Of a stretch of DNA of 64,000 nucleotides, positions 38,001 to 47,022 are shown piece after piece. Each line of letters begins with the position of its first letter. Positions within the stretch are counted from its first letter, which is position 1. The notes under the pieces are model-generated. The model was not told the origin of the DNA and ran no database searches. It worked only from the letters and a program-made list of their open reading frames with translations. Source of the stretch: Petasospora fabianii (Eukaryota > Ascomycota > Saccharomycetes > Phaffomycetales > Wickerhamomycetaceae); assembly GCA_022641835.1 (NCBI GenBank), contig CP048717.1, positions 1 through 64,000 of the forward strand, given 5' to 3'. The position numbers and the translations under genes are program-made.

Positions 38001-38688
38001 CAGCAACTACATGACGCCTAATGGTCCTCTTCCACAGACACATCGTGGTAATCGTAGCCCTTCAATTTCACAGGGCAATTACAGCATCCCATCAAAGCCT
38101 CAGTGGGATCACTACGAACCTGCGCATGACAATCACAAGTCATTACCCGACCACGCGTCACCTAGTAATAGGTACCGTGAGAGACCTGCAGCTAGCACAA
38201 GGGATCGTGGTGATCGTGGTGATCGTGGGGGTGTTACACAGGATGATAATAGGAGAGACAGGTTGGATCACCGCAGGGTCGTTTCTTCACAGAAGCCACC
38301 GATCAGACGTTCCGTGCAACAGGATTCGCCGTCAAATCAGGAGACTCCAAAGCCTACGAGACCTCTATCTCCACCAACCAACTATTGTGCTGAGACTGAT
38401 CAGATTGAACATGATTCTAATGAATTTGCATTGAAGGATGCCGAAGAGCATATACTTGAGGAGAAGAAGCTGGGAGATTACACCGATTGTCTTGATAATC
38501 CTGAAATGGACAAGTATAAGCGCACTGTACATTTTGAGATTGGCACACAACAAGACCTGCTATGGAGAAGAGATGTGATATTCGGTGATAATGGAGACAA
38601 TGTGAGTTTAACGAGAAAAATCTTTGCCATGATGAAAGAGGCCCATGAGAGGGGTTTACGACATGCTACATCTCAAGCTGCACTATAA
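35082..38688 (+). CDS. Large nuclear-type protein with three APSES/KilA-N-like modules and a Gln/Pro-rich tail
   Basis: Exons 35082-35198 and 35257-38688 are joined across a 58-nt intron (GTACGT, TACTAAC, TACAG), giving 1182 residues. Three segments resemble the APSES domain of adjacent MBP1. Module 1 spans about 35-128, with GSWVNITKLI (58-67) and a GRLGARFRGWWTTLDNA strand pair. Module 2 is degenerate, at about 135-235 (GVEFYEFF, ARINMWQLF, GGIWALPPDAKKFA). Module 3 spans about 307-419, with DGWVNATSIV (330-339) and CGKWISAADGKAL. An acidic Ser/Asp region with KR clusters follows at 425-600, then a helical block at about 610-680. A long Gln/Pro/Asn-rich stretch with poly-Gln runs to about 1010, and a short conserved-looking C-terminus ends the protein. 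Ankyrin repeats are absent. I know no described protein with this layout. DNA-binding regulation is inferred from the modules only. Confidence 0.75.
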
Positions 38689-38805
38689 TTAATGACCTAA
38701 TGACTATTTTATGACAATACTACAGCTGTAAGCACTTTTTCCAAGATGGGTTCATTAAAACTTATAACAAGAGAGAATTGAAAAGCCGTGTGCGTGCAAA
38801 ATGTT

Positions 38806-39894
38806 TTACATGATAATGGACTCCTTCTCAACGTTAGAAGAGACGGACTTGTGTGGCAAGACCTTGGCACCGTTGACGTAGATCTCATCCTTGATGGTGA
38901 CATCGTCACCCAAGACGGTAACACCCTCCAATCTAGCCCATCTACCAACGGTAGAGTTCCAACCGACAATGGTCTTCTTGACCCAAGCGTGGTCCTTGAT
39001 GGCAGAGTTGGCCATGACGACAGAATCCTGGATTCTAACACCAGCACCAATGTGAACGTTTGGACCAACAACAACGTTTGGACCAACAAGAGCACCTTCA
39101 CCGATAGTGGCAGATGGGTCAATAAGAACGTTACCCTTGATGTGTTCACCCTCCTTGGCAAGAGCATCAGAGCCCTTCTTCTTCTGAGAGTTGAGGTACA
39201 ATGTGGTACCGGCAAGGAAGTCCTTTGGCTGACCGACATCCATCCAGAAACCTTCCAAGTCGAAGGAGTAGAGAGACTTCTGCTCAACGAGGATTGGGAA
39301 AGTCTCCTTCTCAATAGAAGTTGGCTTCAACTCGATCAAGTCGATAACCTCTGGGTTCAAGATGTAAAGACCAGCGTTAATTCTGTTACCGACAAACTCA
39401 ACTGGCTTCTCAACAAATCTGTCAATCAAGTTTGGAGTAGCAATGTCGTGGACAATGACACCATACTTGGATGGCTCATCAACCTTTGTAGCGACAATGG
39501 TACCTCTACCGCCGTGAGCCTTGTGGAAAGCAACAAGTTCCTCGAATGGGTACTCACAGATAACATCAGAGTTAAGAACAAAGAATGGAGAGTCATCCTT
39601 CTTCAAAACCTCCTCAGCGAGCTTCAATGGACCAGCGGTACCCAATGGCTCAGTCTCAACAGAGAAAGTGATGGAGACACCGTACTCCTCTTCGTACTTC
39701 TTCAAAGTGTTAACCATAACCTCTGGTCTGTAGTTAACAGCGAGGACAATGTCAGTGACACCAGCCTTAGCAAGGGCCTCAATCTGATGCAAGATCATTG
39801 GTCTGTTAGCGAACTCAACCAATGGCTTTGGGACGGTCAAGGTCAATGGTCTCAAACGAGTACCGTAACCACCAACAAGAATCAAACCTTTCAT
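38806..39894 (-). CDS. PSA1: GDP-mannose pyrophosphorylase (mannose-1-phosphate guanylyltransferase)
   Basis: The 362-residue enzyme makes GDP-mannose from mannose-1-phosphate and GTP in the cytosol, feeding N- and O-glycosylation, GPI anchors and wall mannan. The nucleotide-binding signature [11 protein letters not shown] is at 8-18, and the FVEKP and [13 protein letters not shown] motifs of the transferase domain follow. The C-terminal third is a left-handed beta-helix of hexapeptides ([19 protein letters not shown]) ending in the family's SIIM. Length equals that of S. cerevisiae Psa1 (361). Codon bias is strong. The gene is convergent with the triple-APSES gene, 117 bp apart. Confidence 0.98.
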   Translation of the reverse strand: MKGLILVGGYGTRLRPLTLTVPKPLVEFANRPMILHQIEALAKAGVTDIVLAVNYRPEVMVNTLKKYEEEYGVSITFSVETEPLGTAGPLKLAEEVLKKDDSPFFVLNSDVICEYPFEELVAFHKAHGGRGTIVATKVDEPSKYGVIVHDIATPNLIDRFVEKPVEFVGNRINAGLYILNPEVIDLIELKPTSIEKETFPILVEQKSLYSFDLEGFWMDVGQPKDFLAGTTLYLNSQKKKGSDALAKEGEHIKGNVLIDPSATIGEGALVGPNVVVGPNVHIGAGVRIQDSVVMANSAIKDHAWVKKTIVGWNSTVGRWARLEGVTVLGDDVTIKDEIYVNGAKVLPHKSVSSNVEKESIIM

Positions 39895-40685
39895 TGTGAA
39901 TATATATGTATGTGTTTATGGGGTATTTGTGTGTGGGGTGTTTGTTGAGGGGGGAATGGGATGTATAAATGGGGAAAAGAAGAAAATATAGGGAACAAAC
40001 GAGTGCGATGAGTGCGAGTGTTTAGCCTCAAAGAGTTTCTACAAGTGTTGAACGGGGGTCCCCTGGAGATGCTGGGAACACGAGTGTGTTTATATATAAA
40101 AAAAACTGGACGAAATGCGACCCACCGCGACGCGCGTGGTCGCCAGCTGGCCACTTGCTGTTTTAGGCGATTCGGTACGCCATTTTACGCCGATTCGCGC
40201 CGATTGCCAGCCCACGGTTGTGCGCGCGTTTCTTTTTCACATAGTGAGTAGGCGCTAGAGAAGAAAGTCTCAAGCTGTGGGACAGACAGCCTTTCGGAAA
40301 CTCACTGGCGCGTTGTTGTGCAGTTGCGGATTTCACTTGGTGTGAGATGATCAGTCCCGACATGTATTTTTGGGAGTTTGTATGAGTAAAGGCTAGACAC
40401 CCGAGAAGGATGGCCCTCGTGTTGGCCTCATTGTAGGATATGTCCGTGTGTGTGTGTACAGAGGGCAAATCTCTTAGGCGTGGCTTCCCCAGGAAACAGG
40501 CGATCCCTTCGCTCGAGAACCTGCGCCAAATTGGCGAAACACCGATGCGCCTTTGGCACAAACAAAATCAGCCAGAGGAGAGATTCGCGGCTTTTTGGTG
40601 CAGGCCCACCCAGCCACACAACACATAACAGACAAGGGGACGCGTCTCAAGAGTTTTTATTTAACTTCTGTCTCGTATTTCCGAT

Positions 40686-40709
40686 GGAGGAGGGGAGGAG
40701 GGGGAGGGG
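40686..40709 (+). repeat. G-rich purine tract
   Basis: The tract is GAGG AGGGGAGGAGG GGGAGGGG with closely spaced G-runs, and might form a G-quadruplex. Confidence 0.5.
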
Positions 40710-41080
40710 TGATCAGTGGTGATGAATTAGTAGTTACGTAGGGAGGATTCAGTGTCTCGTCTCGTTTGGTTCATCCGTTGGGCAACCGCTCCGCTTGGGT
40801 ATCACATCACAACAAATATTCTTTACTGCCCAGGAAACAAAGCCCACACAACCCACACGGACAGCCTACTGGACGCATAACGCGCCAAGTACATCAACGC
40901 AGCGCGATCGGGCCACTCGAGTAGGCCAAATTTGGGTCCTTCACCGCCCTGACGTTGTGACCTGTCCGTGATGCCAGCAGCTGTCGTCTAGTGCAGATTT
41001 ACATCAGAAAGTGAGTGGAAAAATAGAACGAAGGAATTTCTCCGTGTTTGGTAAACACCGGAGCATAGAGCACAGAGATA

Positions 41081-41141
41081 AGCGGCCAAACGGCCATGCG
41101 GTCAAGCGGTCAAGTAGTCAAAGCGGACGCGCAAGCGGAGC
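41081..41141 (+). repeat. Cluster of short imperfect repeats (GCGG, GGTCAAG)
   Basis: About 60 bp contain five AGCGG/TGCGG words and three GTCAA words (GGTCAAGCGGTCAAGTAGTCAAAGCGG), as in a degenerate tandem array. Confidence 0.5.
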
Positions 41142-42073
41142 TGGAAAAGACCAAGTGTAAGGTCATCAACAGATGCAAATACGAACAAAGTTTACTGTTC
41201 ATTAGTAGGGGGGAAAATACCACCGGTGCGGTGTAAAGATATTGACAACTGATCCAGCTCGGTATTGGTTGCCGGTGCAAGCCTCATGTTGTAAACACCC
41301 AGCATTTGATTGCCGCATCTGGCTCCAGCATTCAGTTTTGTTTCAAGTGATGTCTTTAGGTAGTACTGATCTAGACAGAAAAGATACCACACTCTTGTCA
41401 ACAGTTTATTTCACTTTTATCGGAGAACTCACCATAGCTATTACCCTCTCGCTAGACTAAAAAATGCTTTTCCAATGTCAACTGCGCTTTGAGCCAACGA
41501 CGCTAAGACTCAAGTCCTAGCCCAGCGTGTTACACCCTTAGCACTGTTGATCACATATCGGCCCAAACCCTTTGATCCACACTGGCCAGGCACGTTGAAC
41601 AAAACGCACATGCCAGGGGTACAATGCGCCACGCGTCAACGGGCACAATTTCGAAATCGACAAACCCACCTATCGCTGGCACTTCCATCAGCTCTGCTTA
41701 TACCGGTACCTCATTTGCAGTTATACACTATAATGTATCTCTATAGATACACCTATTGCATCCTCAATGCTAGAAGATTATATCATCGTTATATGTTTTA
41801 GTCAGGTCACGTGATATCCCATCACCTCGCCTCATTGATCTTACATCACAGATCAGCGCCGTGGATTATATAGCCATTCAAGTGTTTGTCTTTGCAAACG
41901 CAAACCAGCAACGTGATAGTTTAGTGGTGCCGTTGGGCTTGATTACCCGTGAACGCGCCTAATACCTTGACTCGTATGCCGACTATTGCGTCGCTGGAGG
42001 TGTCTACAGCTAGCCCTAAATCCAAATGCATTCATGGTCATCAAATTCGTTACAAATGTTGTATACAATAACT

Positions 42074-42787
42074 TCACCATCTGCGTTTGCCCTTCAACTC
42101 TTTTAACATGGCACGCATCTGTACATATCCCAAGTGAACTTTACCCAAGTAATGATCACTCAATCTTCTATCAGTATCCAGCCTTGAAAGATACGCTCCA
42201 CAAACTTCACACACTTGAAGCTTCTGCTGTTGACTCTGTCCAACGTTATCAGTGACACTTCTAAGCTTTTTCATGTAGAATTCTCTCTTGACATTCATCT
42301 CTTCTAGTTTGACCCCCTGTTCAATTGCCTTTGTCACTTCCCCCAGCTCAATAAGTTTCTCAATCTCCTGTGTCATGATATTTATACGAGCTTCCATAAG
42401 CTCCAAATCCTTAGCAGCAGTAGTGATCTTTTCCTGCTCTTCCGGTGATGGCTCAAGCCTCTTTAGAGCAACATCAATCTTTCTGTTACAATCAGCGACA
42501 AATCGGTTAAGAACAGAAACAACCTCATGCTCAAACTCCGGGAACTCCTTCCCCTGTTTCACTTGCTCATTGTACTGGAGCTTATGCTTTTCCAAGTGGA
42601 TATCACGACAACGACCCATATCTTGTTTAGTACCACTGAATAAATCATAAGGACAGATACCCATTAGGAAAGGCTTGCAAACCCGTTGATCCATCATTGA
42701 GATCTCACGACGTTGCGATTGTGGCTTGATGAGCATATCGCGGCCCATCAGCTGCTCTAAGAGCTGTCTCTGTTCATAACGAGCCAT
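42074..42787 (-). CDS. LUC7: U1 snRNP-associated splicing factor Luc7
   Basis: The 237-residue protein starts MARYEQRQLLEQLMG at the ATG at 42787; an ORF extension upstream is encoded by a 12-bp repeat and looks spurious. The first zinc finger, CCCH type, runs from Cys37 to His64 (VCKPFLMGICPYDLF ... CRDIH). The second, C2H2 type, lies near 195-225 (VCEVCGAYLS ... DHYLGKVH). A long helical region joins them. Luc7 stabilises the U1 snRNA/5' splice-site duplex, of interest in a genome with varied donors (GTGTGT, GTACGA, GTAGGT, GTGCGT). S. cerevisiae LUC7 is YDL087C. Confidence 0.96.
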   Translation of the reverse strand: MARYEQRQLLEQLMGRDMLIKPQSQRREISMMDQRVCKPFLMGICPYDLFSGTKQDMGRCRDIHLEKHKLQYNEQVKQGKEFPEFEHEVVSVLNRFVADCNRKIDVALKRLEPSPEEQEKITTAAKDLELMEARINIMTQEIEKLIELGEVTKAIEQGVKLEEMNVKREFYMKKLRSVTDNVGQSQQQKLQVCEVCGAYLSRLDTDRRLSDHYLGKVHLGYVQMRAMLKELKGKRRW

Positions 42788-42805
42788 TAGTTTTACGAAT
42801 ATTCG

Positions 42806-42837
42806 GTGGTTTAACCAGTGGTTTAACCAGTGGTTTA
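42806..42837 (+). repeat. 12-bp tandem repeat, about 2.7 copies
   Basis: The unit GTGGTTTAACCA is repeated at 42806, 42818 and 42830 (last copy partial). It lies 20-50 bp upstream of the LUC7 ATG, in the likely 5' leader. Each unit contains the near-palindrome TGGTTTAACCA. Confidence 0.85.
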
Positions 42838-43040
42838 TGACAATCTTGTAGTGAGATCGAAGTGCCACTTAAGAACAAAGAAGTCTTGAAAAGGAAATGG
42901 TGAGCGGGTGTCGCGAATTCTTCCTCCCTCCATCTTCTTCAGCCTGTGTCCCCTCGTACTGACTTTTTAGTGCTGAGTTAGATCTCGATCCGACAACTTA
43001 CCCCTGCATTCACATACCTCATTATCACTATTTTACTAAG

Positions 43041-43592
43041 ATGGCCTCAGAAAATATCAGGTTTGTCGGGAAAGTTCTCAGCTATGTCGTGCGTGGAGGC
43101 TGTGCCATCCACGTTCTTCAATCACATTTCTATGAGTTCACCGAAACACGAGGCGAATCAATGCTTCCTACACTCGCTGCCAATGGTGACTTTGTTCATT
43201 CACTCAAAAAATATAAACTCGGAAGGGGACTGGAGATTGGTGATTGTATTGTTGCCTTGAAACCGACAGATCCAGACCAACGTGTCTGCAAAAGAATCAC
43301 AGGAATGCCAGGAGACATCATCCTCGTTGACCCCAGTTTGGAGGACAAGCACGATCCATCATCTAGTTTTGACAAATATATCAAAGTCCCTGAGGGACAC
43401 TGCTGGGTGACAGGCGATAACTTGGCTCACTCGCTGGACTCAAGAACCTACAATTCGTTGCCTTTGGGCCTTATTAAGGGGAAGATCATCGCTGCTAATG
43501 ACTTTAACGAGCCATTTTGGGGAGGTGAAAAGGGGAACTTTTGGGGTTTCAGATGGATTAAAAACAACTTCATCGAGGAAGATCAGGCTTGA
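43041..43592 (+). CDS. IMP1: Mitochondrial inner membrane peptidase subunit Imp1
   Basis: The 183-residue protein belongs to the type I signal peptidases. The catalytic Ser40 lies in RGESMLPTL and the general-base Lys84 in VCKRITGMPGD. The C-terminal box is GHCWVTGDNLAHSLDSR. A hydrophobic N-terminal helix would anchor it in the inner membrane, facing the intermembrane space. There the Imp1/Imp2 complex removes the sorting signals of Cox2, cytochrome b2 and others. S. cerevisiae IMP1 (YMR150C) is 190 aa. Its last ten coding bases overlap the 3' end of the convergent SDR gene. Confidence 0.96.
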   Translation: MASENIRFVGKVLSYVVRGGCAIHVLQSHFYEFTETRGESMLPTLAANGDFVHSLKKYKLGRGLEIGDCIVALKPTDPDQRVCKRITGMPGDIILVDPSLEDKHDPSSSFDKYIKVPEGHCWVTGDNLAHSLDSRTYNSLPLGLIKGKIIAANDFNEPFWGGEKGNFWGFRWIKNNFIEEDQA

Positions 43593-44521
43593 TCGTTGGT
43601 GATATCCTTCGAGTCAGCCCTACCAAGATTATGTCCAAATGTGGTCATGGACTCATCCATTCCACTCAGAAGTCTAGCAAATTGGGTGATTGGCCAAGGA
43701 AGCGCCCTGAACAACGGCAAGAAATGACCATAGAATGGCATTTGTATCTCACCTCGTCTCCCACACTCAATGGCTCTTACAATTTTCTGGGCTACATATG
43801 ATGGTTCTAACTCAGGGGCCAAAATATTAGATGGAGTGTTGACACCTTTGAACATTGGTGTCTTAAGCTGGCCAGGACACACCAACAATGTCTTCACGCC
43901 AGTATCATTGCCCAACGGAGGACCCAACTCATATGATAAGGACTCATGGAAGGCGATCATACCAGATTTGGCTGCGCCGTATGCTGTCAAACGAGATGGA
44001 GTCATGTATCCTAACACGGATGCAACACTGACGATGTACCCTCTTTTCATCAGCAACATGTTTGGAAGAAAGGTCTTGACCATGTAAAAGCTGGACAACA
44101 TGTTGACTTTGACCATCTTGTCAATCTCTTCAAAGGATAACTCGAGCAAGGATTTACCGGAGGCAATACCAGCATTGTTGATAACCACCGTGACAATGCC
44201 AATCTCGCTCTGGATCTTTTCACTGAGTTTCTGAATCTTCTCCTTGTCACTGATATCGCACTTGAAGTAATGGACTCCGGGGATCTGAGAATTTTCATTG
44301 GGTATGTTGATATCGAACACAATCACTTTGGGAATGTGACGTGCCTTGAGTTCCCTGACAATTTCTCGACCAAGTCCTGAACCTCCACCTGTGACAAGGA
44401 CAATATCTTGGTGTTTCTCGAGAACAGTACCTATTATACAGTCGTGGATCACATCAATTGACCTGTTGATGGCCACAATAGACTTGCGGATTTCGCTTTT
44501 AGCGACTGCCTTGAAATGCAT
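43583..44521 (-). CDS. Short-chain dehydrogenase/reductase (SDR16C-like)
   Basis: The 312-residue protein has the classical SDR motifs: TGGGSGLG (44-51) for NAD(P) binding, CDISD after strand 4, NNAG (115-118), a Ser near 168 and Tyr181-x3-Lys185 (YGAAK). An N-terminal hydrophobic stretch and a C-terminal extension with an amphipathic PLFRALPWPITQFARLL segment suggest membrane association. This fits the retinol/lipid-dehydrogenase-like SDR16C group to which S. cerevisiae Tda5 is related. An acidic Asp at the end of strand 2 (VFDIN) suggests NAD(H). The substrate is unknown. The 3' end overlaps IMP1 by 10 bp. Confidence 0.9.
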   Translation of the reverse strand: MHFKAVAKSEIRKSIVAINRSIDVIHDCIIGTVLEKHQDIVLVTGGGSGLGREIVRELKARHIPKVIVFDINIPNENSQIPGVHYFKCDISDKEKIQKLSEKIQSEIGIVTVVINNAGIASGKSLLELSFEEIDKMVKVNMLSSFYMVKTFLPNMLLMKRGYIVSVASVLGYMTPSRLTAYGAAKSGMIAFHESLSYELGPPLGNDTGVKTLLVCPGQLKTPMFKGVNTPSNILAPELEPSYVAQKIVRAIECGRRGEIQMPFYGHFLPLFRALPWPITQFARLLSGMDESMTTFGHNLGRADSKDITNDQA

Positions 44522-44871
44522 GAGACTTATGTGACACTAAGGGACGTAGCAATGGCGCGGCGTATCGCACGTAAATGGATAGCAGGGGAGAGCAGATAAG
44601 ACAGATAAGTGCTCCATTCAATGATGCTCGGGCTAGTGAGGGGAACAACTAGCATAACCGACACGGGGTAAGACCCGTTCCTGTGCCTTTGTGTCAAAAT
44701 GCGGAGAAAAGACCGTCGCACACATCCGAGATCCGAAGCCCCGATCTTGGACATTTCGCGAAGGCGATGCTGGAGATGATGATAGATCAAAACACTAGCC
44801 TTGAACATCTCTCTGTTTTTTTTCTAATTTCCAGTGGTGATAAACGTAAGACCCAATTACCTGCATAAGTC
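44522..44871. other. Divergent promoter of the SDR gene and IWR1
   Basis: This 350-bp region has no gene. Nothing notable beyond a poly-T tract at about 44818 near the IWR1 start. Confidence 0.4.
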
Positions 44872-46045
44872 ATGGCTAGAGAACTCCCAGAGGTTGTGAG
44901 AATCAAGAGAAGGAGAAATCAAAGCTCTTTAGAGGCGCTTAGTGAGTCCGATAGAACTTTTCATCATCACTACATCATGTTCTAACAGTTATCAACAGTT
45001 CTCGAAGCTCCAAAGCTTAAAAGGGCCAGAAGTGAAAACTTCGGTAAGTCAATCCCCAGATTGCACGCATATATCCCCTGATACTAATATTAGCCAGTCT
45101 TCAAGCTCCAACGAACAGATAATGAGATCAAGACATTACCCAGTGATGGAGAAGCTGTCCTTCCGCTTCTCCAAGAATCTTCACGCAAGACAGTACGTAT
45201 ATATACTTTGGTCATTAGCAAAAGCAGCACTGACATATTATCAGGACAAAGAGAACACATATGTGATTCCGAAAATCCAAGAAACTGAGGAACTCCCCGC
45301 TGAATTGAACGACATGTTGAGCTCCCTCCTCACATCAGATGCTTCCTCAAAAGAAGGGTCCAAGCCATTGAAAAGAAGAAAGAACAAAAGTACAACGGCT
45401 CAGACACCAGCTGCCACAACATCGAGTTTCGAATTGGAATATGTCTACGATATCTACTATAGAGACAAGGCCGTTTACGAAACGTGGGAGAAGGAGAGAA
45501 TTGGATACATGTAAGTTAGCAACTGATAAGGAGAATTCGTATGGACATGGGAGAACGAGTACTAACCAAGATTTGATAACAGTAAATTTGAAGAGGATTA
45601 TGATGACAATCTTGGCGACGATGAATCTGAAAAGCATCTGTCTGATGATGAAGATTCTAACGCAGAGGACTTCTACAAGAATGACTACCCAGAAGACGAA
45701 GATGACCATTCCACCACTGATGAGGACGATGATCCGAACGCTTCTTTCGAGAAACTCACAGAGTCGCTACATAAGGATGCCGCTGCTAACTCTCCTCGGC
45801 AAACCGATGAGTTTGAGGATCTCTACGATGAGTTCTACGATGACGAGGGCAATGGGCCAACGAATTTCCTTGCGTCTTTGGATGATGGCGATAATGACGA
45901 CGATGATGACGAAATGGACATGGATGAAGGATACGAGGCTGATTACCCGCGTCAGAACTTCTTCCCAGACGAAGAAGATGATGAGCTTGCCAAACATCGT
46001 GATAAGATCTTTGGAAAGTTGCAAAGAATGATTGATGAGGAGTGA
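44872..46045 (+). CDS. IWR1: RNA polymerase II nuclear import factor Iwr1, five exons
   Basis: Exons are 44872-44941, 44999-45043, 45098-45192, 45245-45510 and 45583-46045. The introns of 57, 54, 52 and 72 nt have donors GTGAGT, GTAAGT, GTACGT and GTAAGT, and branch sites TCTAAC, TACTAAT, CTGAC and TACTAAC. The 312-residue product starts MARELPEVVRIKRRRN, and SLEALILEAP and NFVFKLQRTDNEI follow across exon joins, the Iwr1 N-terminal signature. The family core YVYDIYYRDK and IGYIKFEEDYDD lies at the exon 4-5 joint. The C-terminal third is very acidic. Iwr1 carries an N-terminal bipartite nuclear localisation signal and escorts assembled Pol II into the nucleus. S. cerevisiae IWR1 (YDL115C) has one intron; four is unusual. 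Confidence 0.9.
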
Positions 46046-46109
46046 TGGTGTTGTTGACCGCCTCGCGTACGATTGGACCTGGACTTCCTGAGAACGGTTC
46101 CCCTCAGAG

Positions 46110-46129
46110 CACGTGATCAGAGTTAGGGC
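46110..46129 (+). promoter_or_regulatory. CACGTG-N8-TAGGGC module, RPL9 promoter
   Basis: CACGTG at 46110-46115 and TAGGGC at 46124-46129 have the same eight-base spacing as in the RPS6 promoter. They lie about 170-190 bp upstream of the RPL9 ATG. Confidence 0.5.
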
Positions 46130-46142
46130 AATCGAAATCCCC

Positions 46143-46160
46143 CGCGCGCATTAGCGCGCG
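46143..46160. repeat. CGCGCGC-ATTA-GCGCGCG inverted repeat
   Basis: A perfect 7-bp inverted repeat with a 4-base spacer lies between the CACGTG module and the Rap1-like site of the RPL9 promoter. Confidence 0.85.
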
Positions 46161-46185
46161 CCAGTTGAACAGACGCCAGTTTTTT

Positions 46186-46201
46186 GGTGTGCGGGTGTTT
46201 T
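46186..46201 (+). promoter_or_regulatory. Rap1-like element, RPL9 promoter
   Basis: GGTGTGCGGGTGTTTT is the closest match in the window to the S. cerevisiae Rap1 site (GGTGTGTGGGTGT). It lies 100-115 bp upstream of the RPL9 ATG, the usual position for Rap1 in ribosomal-protein promoters. Confidence 0.6.
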
Positions 46202-46300
46202 CCCTCACCGGTTGTGGGTTTCGGTGAAAAATTAAGGACGTGCACGAGACGCTCTATGCGTAGCGGGGTCAAGATACTTGTTTGGAGAGTCGCCATCACA

Positions 46301-46876
46301 ATGAAGTACATCAGAACCGACCAGATCCTCGACATCCCAGAGGGTGTTCACGTCCAGATCAAGGCCCGTGTCGTTACCGTCACTGGTCCAAGAGGTACCT
46401 TGACCAAGAACCTCAAGCACATTGATGTTACTTTCACCAAGATCTCCAACAAGGCCGTCAAGATCACCGTCCACAACGGTGACAGAAAGCACGTTGCTGC
46501 TCTCAGAACTGTCAAGTCTCTCATTGCCAACTTGATCACCGGTGTTACTAAGGGTTACAAGTACAAGATGAGATACGTCTACGCCCATTTCCCAATCAAC
46601 GTCAACACTATTGAGAAGGATGGCTCCAAGTTCATTGAGATCAGAAACTTCTTGGGTGACAAGCAGGTCAGATTGGTCCCAGTCAGAGAGGGTGTCGATG
46701 TCGAGTTCTCTGCCAACGTTAAGGACGAGATTGTTCTTTCCGGTAACTCTGTTGAGGATGTTTCCCAGACCTGTGCTGACATTCAGCAGATCTGCAGAGT
46801 CAGAAACAAGGATATCAGAAAGTTCTTGGATGGTATCTACGTCTCTGAGAAGGGTACTATTGTCCAGGACGAGTAA
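46301..46876 (+). CDS. RPL9: 60S ribosomal protein L9 (uL6)
   Basis: The 191-residue product is exactly the S. cerevisiae length. Motifs are MKYIRTDQILDIPEGV, VTGPRGTLTKNLKHIDV, LRTVKSLIANLITGVTKGY and the C-terminal DIRKFLDGIYVSEK. The start is the ATG at 46301; in-frame codons upstream are promoter. Codon use is strongly biased. It is a 60S protein near the sarcin-ricin loop and P-stalk base. Promoter elements are a Rap1-like site, a GC hairpin and a CACGTG/TAGGGC module in that order going upstream. There is no intron. Confidence 0.98.
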   Translation: MKYIRTDQILDIPEGVHVQIKARVVTVTGPRGTLTKNLKHIDVTFTKISNKAVKITVHNGDRKHVAALRTVKSLIANLITGVTKGYKYKMRYVYAHFPINVNTIEKDGSKFIEIRNFLGDKQVRLVPVREGVDVEFSANVKDEIVLSGNSVEDVSQTCADIQQICRVRNKDIRKFLDGIYVSEKGTIVQDE

Positions 46877-47022
46877 ACAGTTTGATTTATCACTTTCTTT
46901 TGCATGATGATGACAAGGTGTTTATGTCTCCACACACAAAAAAAAAACTTAATGTACACTTACAGCTAACTCATGGGTTCTACACCATCGTAATTTTAAT
47001 TTGCATCTATCATTCGTATCTA

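Larger units (their letters stand above)
39895..42073. other. 2.2-kb stretch without a supported gene
   Basis: It lies between the PSA1 start (leftward) and the LUC7 stop (also minus strand). No open frame on either strand resembles a protein, and I saw no tRNA. It contains a purine/G-rich tract at 40686-40709, two ACGCGT boxes (about 40640 and 41632), short imperfect GCGG/GGTCAAG repeats at 41081-41141 and a CACGTG at 41808-41813. Part must be the PSA1 promoter (TATA-like sequence at about 40090); the rest is unexplained. Confidence 0.45.

Noticed and set aside
32254-38688. APSES/KilA-N genes as remnants of a viral element
   Set aside because: MBP1 is a normal host gene with full ankyrin structure, and the neighbour is spliced and intact; no other virus-like genes or terminal repeats are nearby.
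38788-39948. 386-codon plus-strand open frame opposite PSA1
   Set aside because: It is the mirror of a highly biased PSA1 coding sequence; the antisense protein is Leu/Ser/Asn-rich without family motifs.
40163-40561. 132-codon minus-strand frame in the 2.2-kb gap
   Set aside because: The translation is low in secondary-structure pattern and resembles no family; length is within chance for this GC content.
41808-41813. GTCACGTGAT as a point-centromere CDEI
   Set aside because: CACGTG sites are frequent in promoters here, and no AT-rich CDEII plus CDEIII arrangement follows.
46134-46163. tRNA-like sequence on the minus strand near the GC hairpin
   Set aside because: It has a T-arm-like TTTCGATTGC but no acceptor or anticodon stem can be formed.
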